Source: Hymenobacter terrenus
Lineage (GTDB): Bacteria; Bacteroidota; Bacteroidia; Cytophagales; Hymenobacteraceae
DNA length: 57,302 nucleotides
Direction of reading: 5' to 3'
Assembly: GCF_000972495.1 (NCBI RefSeq)
Contig: NZ_LATM01000028.1
Span: 1-57,302, forward strand
Shown here: positions 31,840 to 39,017 of the stretch, one piece after another
Layout of the letters: each line of letters opens with the position of its first letter
Numbering within the stretch: position 1 is the first letter of the stretch
Program-made: the position numbers and the translations under genes
Notes under the pieces: generated by a model
The model's input: only the letters and a program-made list of their open reading frames with translations
What the model was told of the DNA's origin: nothing
The model's database searches: none

Positions 31840-33798
31840 TTATTCGATTTTCTTACCGGCCATGGCTTGCTGGATGGAGATGTTCATAACCCGCTCGGCG
31901 TAGGGCCGGGTCAGCTCTTCCAACTCGTCCATGGCTTTGAGGATGGGGTCGCGCTCAGTGCCGGTGAGGGCAGTGCGTAGGGCCTCAACCTGCGCTTCGG
32001 TAGCAGTTAGCTCATTTTCAGTGAGGTGCTCGCGGTTTTTGCGGGTGAAGTTGCTGACCTGGTAGAGAAGCTGCTCGGCGGCGGTACGGGCTTCGATGAG
32101 TAGGCGGGCCGCCACGTCTTCTTTGGCATTCATGAGCGAGTCCATCAGCATTTGCTCTACCTGCTCGTCGGTCAGGCCGTATTGAGGCTTGATTTCGACC
32201 TGCTGGCGGGTGTTGGAGCGTAACTCAATGGCCTCCACTTGCAGAATGCCATCAGCATTGAGCAGAAAGTTTACATCGACTTTGGGCAGGCCGGCGGGCA
32301 TGGCCGGGATGCCGGTGAGCACGAACTCGCCCAGCTTACGGTTCTGGCTCACTAGGTCACGCTCGCCTTGGTAGACCGCAATTTTCAGGTTTACCTGGCC
32401 GTCGACGCTGGTGGTGTACTGGCGGCCAGCTTTGGTGGGGATTTTAGAATTGCGGGGGATAATGGGGTCGAGCAGGCCCCCCAGCGTTTCAATACCTAGG
32501 GTGAGCGGGGTTACGTCGAGTAGCAGTACGTCGCGGCGGTTACCGGCCAGGATATCGGCTTGGATGGCGGCCCCCAGCGCCACCACTTCGTCAGGGTTGA
32601 GGGAGTTGTTGGCGGGCTGGCCGAAAAACTCCGACACGGCATCGTACACGAGCGGTACGCGGGTGGAGCCGCCAACCAGCAGCACAGCATCTAGGCGGGA
32701 GGAGGGGAGGAGGGAAGGAGGGGAAGGGGTATGACTCCCAACCTTTTCATTGTCCTCTTGCCCTTGTCTCCTCTTACCCTCAAACCCTTCCAATTTGGCA
32801 TCCTGGACGGCTTGGCGGCAGGCAGCAATAGTGCGGTCGACGAGCGGACGAATGAGGTCGTTGAACTGCGCGCGGGTTAGCGTGACGGTGGTGTTCTGAC
32901 CGGCTTCATCGGTGAGCTGAGTGGTGAAGTCGTCGTGCTGGCTGAGGTATTTCTTGGCCATTTCGGCGGCCAGGCGCAACTGCTGCTGCAGGTGCGGGTT
33001 GGTCTGGAAAGAGGCGGGCAGTTGGAATATCGTGCTCCAATGCTCGGTCACCACACGGTCGAAGTCGTCACCGCCGAGGTAGGTATCGCCGTTGGTGCTC
33101 AGAACCTCAAAAATACCCTGCTGAATGCGCAGGATGCTGATGTCGAAAGTGCCGCCGCCGAGGTCGTACACGGCCACTGTTTTTTCCTCGCTGGGATCGA
33201 GGCCGATGCCGTAGGCTAGGGCGGCAGCGGTGGGCTCATTCACGATGCGTAGTACTTCGAGGCCTGCCAGGCGACCCGCGTCGCGTGTGGCCTGACGCTG
33301 CGAATCGTTGAAATAGGCCGGCACGGTGATGACGGCGCGGTTCACCGGTGTCTTGAGGGCGTGCTCGGCGCGGGCGCGGAGCTCCTTCAAGATGTCGGCC
33401 GACAGTTCAATCGGAGAGAAGAATCGGTCATCGACTCGGATTTTCACTAGGCCTTCCGAGTTGTCATCAATGACTTTGTAGCCCAGTTGGGTGGCGTGGA
33501 GGCCTAGGTCGCGGTAGCTTTTGCCCAGCAGACGCTTCATCGAGTAAATAGTGCGCTGCGGGTCGGTGAGCAGGAATTCGCGGGCTTCATTGCCCACCAC
33601 GGGGTCGATGCCATCGGCGGGGAAGTGCACAACTGAGGGCACGATGCTACCCCGGCCCTGGTCGTTGATGGCCACGGGCTGGCGGCTGTCTGGGTGCACG
33701 TAGGCTACGAGGCTGTTGGTGGTGCCCAGGTCGATGCCGACAATGATTTCTTCTTGCTGAAAAGTGCCAGTGGCGAGGTTAATAGCGACGGTAGCCAT
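31840..33798 (-). CDS. hscA: Hsp70 chaperone, HscA-like
   Basis: 652 residues from ATG 33798 (an upstream in-frame ATG at 33897 overlaps the promoter). ATTGTFQQEE-like start (INLATGTFQQEEIIVGIDLG) is the form I know from Bacteroidota HscA. The Hsp70 motifs follow: IDLGTTNSLVAYV, VITVPAYFNDSQRQATRDAG, VYDLGGGTFDISILR, VLLVGGSTRVPLVY and NEPTAAALAYG. Hsp70 proteins bind and release clients in ATP cycles; HscA specialises in delivering Fe-S clusters from IscU. A segment of about 30 residues near residues 335-365 (GKRRQGQEDNEKVGSHTPSP) interrupts the nucleotide-binding domain and is not in the family core. No isc genes are adjacent. Generic DnaK is an alternative. Confidence 0.85.
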   Translation of the reverse strand: MATVAINLATGTFQQEEIIVGIDLGTTNSLVAYVHPDSRQPVAINDQGRGSIVPSVVHFPADGIDPVVGNEAREFLLTDPQRTIYSMKRLLGKSYRDLGLHATQLGYKVIDDNSEGLVKIRVDDRFFSPIELSADILKELRARAEHALKTPVNRAVITVPAYFNDSQRQATRDAGRLAGLEVLRIVNEPTAAALAYGIGLDPSEEKTVAVYDLGGGTFDISILRIQQGIFEVLSTNGDTYLGGDDFDRVVTEHWSTIFQLPASFQTNPHLQQQLRLAAEMAKKYLSQHDDFTTQLTDEAGQNTTVTLTRAQFNDLIRPLVDRTIAACRQAVQDAKLEGFEGKRRQGQEDNEKVGSHTPSPPSLLPSSRLDAVLLVGGSTRVPLVYDAVSEFFGQPANNSLNPDEVVALGAAIQADILAGNRRDVLLLDVTPLTLGIETLGGLLDPIIPRNSKIPTKAGRQYTTSVDGQVNLKIAVYQGERDLVSQNRKLGEFVLTGIPAMPAGLPKVDVNFLLNADGILQVEAIELRSNTRQQVEIKPQYGLTDEQVEQMLMDSLMNAKEDVAARLLIEARTAAEQLLYQVSNFTRKNREHLTENELTATEAQVEALRTALTGTERDPILKAMDELEELTRPYAERVMNISIQQAMAGKKIE

Positions 33799-34111
33799 AG
33801 TTCGGAACAGGGGCTGCGCAGTTGGGCAGCTTGGAGATGTGTAATTAAAGAGCGCCAGCCTCGCGCCACAAAAGTAGGAGCTAATCTCGGCCAGCATTCA
33901 AACAAAGCTGCTTCAGAATGGATGGCTGCGCCGATGCCCGAATCTTATTAAAAGAATATTGTGGAGGTTCAAACCGAAACAGCAACGGGCCTCGTAGGGC
34001 AGAGAAGAAGGACACTGACTGATTGCAGGTTTCAGATTATTGGCATCTTACGTTAGCGGTGTTCAGAGTGCCACATTTTTATCTATTCTTTCACCCAACC
34101 CTTTTCATTTT
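33799..34111. other. Divergent promoter region hscA / DUF4331
   Basis: 313 bases between divergent genes. The minus-strand hscA promoter is listed separately. No clear TAnnTTTG box precedes the DUF4331 gene; the bases 34070-34110 are T-rich with CATTTTTATCTATTC but lack the final G. Nothing else is seen. Confidence 0.5.
33869..33902 (-). promoter_or_regulatory. hscA promoter
   Basis: On the minus strand TTTG (complement of 33899-33902) and TACTTTTG (complement of 33869-33876) are 22 bp apart. This fits the Bacteroidota consensus. The start would fall about 65 nt before ATG 33798. Confidence 0.7.
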
Positions 34112-36298
34112 ATGAAAAACCTTCTTACTCGTCCTCTTTTCCACGTTGCTCTACTCGCAACTTCGGTGGGAGGGATGTTGGCCTGGAGTGGTCAGCATAA
34201 CACGCTGGAGGCTTCGAGCCACCGCGAAGCGCCGCTCATCGCTGATGACCCGTTGGCCGATAACACCGACCTCTACGCCTTTCGCTCGCCCGAATCGCCC
34301 GCTAACGACGCCAACGCCAGCGTCACCATTATTGCCAACTATATTCCGCTGGAGCTGCCCCAGGGCGGCCCGAACTACAACACGTTTGGCGAAAACGTGC
34401 GCTACGAAATTCACGTCAAGAACAACGCCGCCACGGCCGGTGACGACATCACGTACCGCTTCACCTTCACCCGTACCAACCAGGACCCGACCACGTTTTT
34501 CAACATCCGGCTGGGCCAGCAAAACCTAAAAACCACCTACACCTGCGAGAAAAGCGTGGCTGGTGGAGCCTTCACGACCATCGTGACCAATGGCGTGGTG
34601 CCGCCGCCCAACATCGGGCCGCGCTCCATCGGCGGCGCAGCCGGCCTGGCCGCGCCCTTGCGCACCAACAACTACGAGACGTTGCTAACCGGAGCGGTGC
34701 AGAGTCTGGGTGATGGTACCAAAATCTTCTGCGGCCCAACCGACGACCCGTTCTTCGTGGACCTGGGCGGCATTTTTGACCTAGGCGGCGTCCGTGCCCC
34801 CGGTGCGGCCCGCGACGGCGTAGCCCGCAAAAACACGCACGCCATCGCGCTGCAAATCCCGGTATCGGTGCTGCAAAAAGCTAGTGCGCCCGCCCTGTCT
34901 TCAACCACCAGCATTCTCGACGGCAACTACATTATCGGCGTGTGGGCTTCGGCCAGCCGGCCCTCGACCCGCGTGCTGTCGGCCACGGGTGCCGCCTCTA
35001 CTTTTTCGGGGAGCTACGTGCAGGTTTCGCGCCTGGGCATGCCCCTGCTGAACGAGGTTATCAACCCCATTGGGGACAAAGACGCCTGGAACGCGGTAAC
35101 CCCCTATGCCGAGGCCGCCGTAACGGATGATTACCTTTCGAACCCCGAGCTGGGCCTGTACGTGGCCGACAACACTCCGGTAGCTCCGGCCGGACCTAAG
35201 GTGGCGGGCCAGACCTACTTCGGCGAGGCTGTGCCCGGCTTCGGCCCCTTGCGCATCCAGAGTAAGTCGTTGGCTGGTCAGGCGCTGCTGGGTGGAGCAA
35301 GCTTCGCGGGCTTCGACTTCCGCAACGGTGCGGCTGGCCTGAGTGGCTTGGCTGGCAATGCTTTGCTGAACGGTACGGCTCTGGCTCCAATTGCTAGCGG
35401 TGGCTATGGCGAATACCTGCTGCGCGCTGGCAAACCCCGCTCAGTCGACATTTTGCCCATTTTCCACACGGGCGTGCCCAATGCCATTCCGTATCAATTG
35501 GCCACTGGCAAAGCTGGCAACCCTCTGGCCGCTGGTAAACCATTCATCAACAACTTCCTGCTCGTGGGCGGCTCGCCCAGCAACCCCGGCGGCGATATGC
35601 TGCGCCTGAACATGGCCGTGCCTCCCACGGCCCGCAACTCGCCTGATTTCAGCTCGGAAGGCCTGCTGTACGCGGCGGTGCTTGGCCTCACCGACCCGCG
35701 CTTCAACGCCAGCAACACGCTGCAACTCATCCCGAACATGGATGGTTTCCCCAACGGCCGTCGTTTGGAAGATGACGTGACGCGCATCGAACTGCAAGCC
35801 GTGGGTGGGGTTGTCCTAGCCGCCATTGGCCTGTGGTACGACGACTTCACTCCAGCCAGCACCAGCCCTGTTACGGCTCAATTGGGTAACGTATTGGGCT
35901 TCAACGCCGGCATCACGGCCAACGACACCACGTTCCGCGCCGCGTTCCCCTACGTGCAAATACCCTGGAGCGGCACCACGGCTCAGCGCATTGCTTTGGC
36001 TCAGCGTCCGGGCGGTCTGGGCCTGTCGCCTAACCTAACGGTTGCGCAAGCTTTCCCCAACCCCTTCCTCGACCGGACGACGCTGCACTTCGAACTGCCC
36101 ACCAAGGGCACGATGAGCATCATCATCAGCGACGTGGCGGGCCGTAAAGTAGCCACCCTGGCCAAAGACAAATCTTTTACGAAAGGCACCAACGAGGTGC
36201 AGTGGCAGCCGGGTCGCGACGTGGCTCCCGGTCAATACATCGCCACGCTGTACAATGGCAAGACTGTCGTACAATCGGTGCGCATCGAGCGCCAGTAA
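34112..36298 (+). CDS. DUF4331 protein with type IX secretion signal
   Basis: 728 residues from ATG 34112. The signal-like start (MKNLLTRPLFHVALLATSVG) is followed by ASSHREAPLIADDPLADNTD, the HREAP..D..D.TD.YAF hallmark of DUF4331, then beta-rich domain to about residue 640. The last 85 residues are a Por-type sorting domain (VAQAFPNPFLDRTTLHFELP ... GRKVATL ... GQYIATLYNGK), which sends the protein across the outer membrane by the type IX system. The enzymatic role of DUF4331 is not known. It is the first gene of a same-strand cluster with TPR, HupE and TonB receptor genes, although a terminator follows it. Confidence 0.9.
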   Translation: MKNLLTRPLFHVALLATSVGGMLAWSGQHNTLEASSHREAPLIADDPLADNTDLYAFRSPESPANDANASVTIIANYIPLELPQGGPNYNTFGENVRYEIHVKNNAATAGDDITYRFTFTRTNQDPTTFFNIRLGQQNLKTTYTCEKSVAGGAFTTIVTNGVVPPPNIGPRSIGGAAGLAAPLRTNNYETLLTGAVQSLGDGTKIFCGPTDDPFFVDLGGIFDLGGVRAPGAARDGVARKNTHAIALQIPVSVLQKASAPALSSTTSILDGNYIIGVWASASRPSTRVLSATGAASTFSGSYVQVSRLGMPLLNEVINPIGDKDAWNAVTPYAEAAVTDDYLSNPELGLYVADNTPVAPAGPKVAGQTYFGEAVPGFGPLRIQSKSLAGQALLGGASFAGFDFRNGAAGLSGLAGNALLNGTALAPIASGGYGEYLLRAGKPRSVDILPIFHTGVPNAIPYQLATGKAGNPLAAGKPFINNFLLVGGSPSNPGGDMLRLNMAVPPTARNSPDFSSEGLLYAAVLGLTDPRFNASNTLQLIPNMDGFPNGRRLEDDVTRIELQAVGGVVLAAIGLWYDDFTPASTSPVTAQLGNVLGFNAGITANDTTFRAAFPYVQIPWSGTTAQRIALAQRPGGLGLSPNLTVAQAFPNPFLDRTTLHFELPTKGTMSIIISDVAGRKVATLAKDKSFTKGTNEVQWQPGRDVAPGQYIATLYNGKTVVQSVRIERQ

Positions 36299-36319
36299 AC
36301 GGCGCTAAGCGCTGAGTAA

Positions 36320-36369
36320 AGAGAGCCGTCGTTGAGCCCGGATTTGGGCTGGCGGCGGCTCTTTTTTAC
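36320..36369 (+). terminator. Terminator after DUF4331 gene
   Basis: AGAGCCGTCGTTGAGCCC (36322-36339) and GGGCTGGCGGCGGCTCT (36346-36362) pair with small internal mismatches, followed by six T. It lies 24 bp after the stop and partly separates this gene from the TPR gene. Confidence 0.8.
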
Positions 36370-36411
36370 TTGTTACTTTTACTACTACCCACCCATTCCT
36401 CTGTCTCTGTC

Positions 36412-37743
36412 TTGAAAAAATATCTATACCCCAGTCTACTAGTGGTATTTGGCCTGTTGGCCGCGGCCATTTTTCTTTTCAAGAAACCCATCACCCCCCA
36501 GATGCCCACACTAAAAGAGCGGCACGGCGACCTCGCCGCTGGTGGGGAGTGGCTGAACACCAAAGCCGCCATTAAGGGCTTGTTGGCCAAGCTGCGTAGC
36601 AAGCCCGATGACCAAAAAAGCCGCCTGCTGCTAGCCCAGGCCTATATGCAGGAAGGCCGCGTAACCGGCGACCACCCCTATTACGACGGTGCCGCCATGC
36701 AATTGCTGGAAGAGGTGCTGCACGCCGAGCCCGAAAACTTCGAAGCCCTGTGCTGCAAAGCCTCGCTGTGCCTGACCCAACACCACTTTGCTCAAGGCCT
36801 GGCCCTGGCCGAGCAAGCTCGACAGCTCAACCCTAACAGCGGCTTTGTATACGGCTTGCTGACCGATGCCAACGTGGAAATGGGCCATTATGATGAGGCT
36901 ATTAAAATGGCTGATAAGATGAATGCCGTGCGCCCCGACTTGCCGGCTTACGCCCGGGTGAGCTACCTGCGCGAAATTCACGGCAACTTACCTGGCGCCA
37001 TCGAGGCCATGGACTTCGCCGTAAAAGCTGGTTACATTGGGCTGGAGCAAACCGAGTGGACCCGCGTGGCGCTGGGCCACCTCTACGAAGTGAGCGGCGA
37101 CACCGCCCACGCCCGCGGCCACTACCTGATGGCTCTGGCCGCTCGGCCCGGCTATGCTTATGCCCTCGCCGGCCTGGGCCGCATGGCCGCTGTGCGGAAG
37201 GACTACGCCACGGCCATCAGGCTCTATCAGCAGGCGCGCATTACGGTGCAGGACTATGCTTTTGCCGATGAGCTAACCGACTTATACCGCCTAAATGGCC
37301 AGCCGGCAGAGGCGAAAAAGATGGCCGCGGAGTCCATCGCCATGCTGGCCAGCGCTGCCGAAGACGCCGACAACAACGAGCAGATGGGCCACTACGCCGA
37401 CCGTGAACTGGCCTACGCCTACCTCAAAACCAACGAGCTGAACAAGGCCCTGGAACACGCCAAAATCGAGTACGAGCGCCGCCCTGACAACATCGACGTG
37501 AACGAAACCATGGCCTGGGTGCTCTACAAGCGCGGCGCGTTTGCCGAGGCCCAGAAGTACATGCAGGTGGCCCGCCGCACGGGCTCGCAACACCCGGTGC
37601 TGCTGTGCCGCGCCGGCCTCATCCTAAGCAAGCTGGGCAAAAAGGCCGAGGGCCAGGTGCTGATTGAAAAGTCCCTGAAAACCGCGCCCTACCTCAACCC
37701 TGAAGTGGAAGCGGAGGGGAAGAAGCTATTGGCTGCCCGCTGA
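36412..37743 (+). CDS. TPR-repeat protein with N-terminal membrane anchor
   Basis: 443 residues. TTG 36412 is taken as start (reads MKKYLYPSLLVVFGLLAAAI), because the N-terminal helix begins there and no ATG is near. After the anchor, at least eight tetratricopeptide repeats run from about residue 60 to 430, for example LLAQAYMQEGRV, VYGLLTDANVEMGHYDEAIK, LGHLYEVSGDTAHARGHYLM, and AWVLYKRGAFAEAQKYMQVA. TPR proteins serve as protein-docking scaffolds, here facing the periplasm. It is 28 bp before the HupE gene, suggesting co-transcription and a scaffold role for the cluster. Confidence 0.85.
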   Translation: MKKYLYPSLLVVFGLLAAAIFLFKKPITPQMPTLKERHGDLAAGGEWLNTKAAIKGLLAKLRSKPDDQKSRLLLAQAYMQEGRVTGDHPYYDGAAMQLLEEVLHAEPENFEALCCKASLCLTQHHFAQGLALAEQARQLNPNSGFVYGLLTDANVEMGHYDEAIKMADKMNAVRPDLPAYARVSYLREIHGNLPGAIEAMDFAVKAGYIGLEQTEWTRVALGHLYEVSGDTAHARGHYLMALAARPGYAYALAGLGRMAAVRKDYATAIRLYQQARITVQDYAFADELTDLYRLNGQPAEAKKMAAESIAMLASAAEDADNNEQMGHYADRELAYAYLKTNELNKALEHAKIEYERRPDNIDVNETMAWVLYKRGAFAEAQKYMQVARRTGSQHPVLLCRAGLILSKLGKKAEGQVLIEKSLKTAPYLNPEVEAEGKKLLAAR

Positions 37744-37771
37744 GCATACAGAGCTTTTTTCTGCATAAATA

Positions 37772-38464
37772 ATGAATCTACCCAGACCGTTTCGGGGAAT
37801 GAGCTTGTGGCGCCGTGCGGTGGTGGCGCTGCCGTTGCTGGTGCTGCTGACCTTGCCGGCGACGGCGCACGTCCTGAATACGGACCTGTCGAAGCTGTCG
37901 CGCACGGAGATTTTGTGGACCTACCTGCAATTGGGGTTCACGCATATTATCCCGCTGGGGTTCGACCACATTCTGTTCATCATCAGCCTCTACATTTTGG
38001 AGCCGCGGCTGAAGCCGGTGCTGATGCAGGCCACTGCGTTCACGGTGGCACACTCCATCACGCTGGGTTTGGCTATGTATGGGCTTGTGCAGCCGCCGTC
38101 GGCCATTATTGAGCCTATTATTGCGCTGTCTATCCTATTTGTGGCGCTCGAAAACATTATTACCGACCGGCTCAATCCGTGGCGGGTGGCCATTGTGTTT
38201 GGCTTTGGACTAGTGCACGGCATGGGTTTCGCCAGCGCGCTAACCGAGCTGGGACTACCAAAGAAGGATTACTTCGGCTCCCTCATTTCGTTCAACGTAG
38301 GCGTGGAGCTTGGGCAGGTTTCGGTGATTTTGCTGTGCTGGGCGCTGGTGGGCCGCTGGGCCGCCGATAAAAGCTGGTACAAGCGCCGGGTGGTTATCCC
38401 GGTTTCGGTGGTAATTGGGCTGGTCGCGGCGTACTGGACGGTGGAGCGCGTGTTTTTTGTTTAG
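37772..38464 (+). CDS. HupE/UreJ-family membrane protein
   Basis: 230 residues with a signal-like start (VVALPLLVLLTLPATAHVLN) and about six transmembrane segments. Family hallmarks are LGFDHILFIISLYIL, ATAFTVAHSITLGLAMYGLV, VFGFGLVHGMGFASALTELG and FNVGVELGQVSVILL; the conserved His and Asp residues in the membrane (FDHI, AHS, VHGMG) are typical of metal-binding sites. Known HupE/UreJ proteins take part in nickel or cobalt uptake; this subgroup (HupE/UreJ_2 type) has no tested substrate that I know of. It lies between the TPR gene and a small exported protein. Confidence 0.9.
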   Translation: MNLPRPFRGMSLWRRAVVALPLLVLLTLPATAHVLNTDLSKLSRTEILWTYLQLGFTHIIPLGFDHILFIISLYILEPRLKPVLMQATAFTVAHSITLGLAMYGLVQPPSAIIEPIIALSILFVALENIITDRLNPWRVAIVFGFGLVHGMGFASALTELGLPKKDYFGSLISFNVGVELGQVSVILLCWALVGRWAADKSWYKRRVVIPVSVVIGLVAAYWTVERVFFV

Positions 38465-38472
38465 GTTAAACG

Positions 38473-38868
38473 ATGCTGCGTTCCTTTCTCGTTCTGCTCC
38501 TCTTGGCCCATTACCTGCTGATGGTGGGCGCCGGCTTGCTGGTGGAGCGGCCCGATGCGCCGGCTTTTTCGGGCCTGCATCCCTACGTGCACAGCAAGCT
38601 ATGCCAGCAGCGAAACTACCTGCGCCTCGACTGCTTTGAGCAGTGTGATGGCCATCAGCAGGAGGTAAAGGCCAAACTACCCATCGGCGGGGGCCGGCAT
38701 TTTTTAGCCCAGCTAAAAGGAGTGGATGTGCATTGCACCGCCGCGCCGGTTGAATACCCCCTGCCACTGGCATGGCACGCCGTTGGCGCGGAAATGCCGA
38801 CAGAAGCGGCCGCCCACGAAGCTGCCGGGTTTGGGGGGCGTGATTATCCGCCGCCCCGCCGGGGATAA
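38473..38868 (+). CDS. Small exported Cys/His-containing protein
   Basis: 131 residues, starting 9 bp after the HupE gene. A signal-anchor (LRSFLVLLLLAHYLLMVGAG) is followed by a short mature part with HPYVHSKLCQQRNYLRLDCF, EQCDGHQQE, then VHCTAA and a glycine/histidine-poor C-terminus with HEAAGFGGRDY. Four Cys and several His in a 100-residue periplasmic part suggest metal binding or disulfides. I do not recognise a family. It sits between HupE and the TonB receptor and could be the periplasmic carrier or sensor of the system. Confidence 0.75.
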   Translation: MLRSFLVLLLLAHYLLMVGAGLLVERPDAPAFSGLHPYVHSKLCQQRNYLRLDCFEQCDGHQQEVKAKLPIGGGRHFLAQLKGVDVHCTAAPVEYPLPLAWHAVGAEMPTEAAAHEAAGFGGRDYPPPRRG

Positions 38869-39017
38869 GCCGATGCTGGCTTTCATTGGGCTCAAGCCTG
38901 ATTGAAGCCACTGATAAGTTCACCTGCCAGAGGGCAGGCGTCTTCTCGTCTTATTCCTAATTGGACGCAGTGAGCGGGGTGTCTTCACGTCCGGCCCGCG
39001 TCCTACTTTCTGGCTTT

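Noticed and set aside
34112..36298. DUF4331 gene as a vanadium or haloperoxidase-type enzyme
   Set aside because: No such active-site motif is visible; only the HREAP region and the sorting tail are secure.
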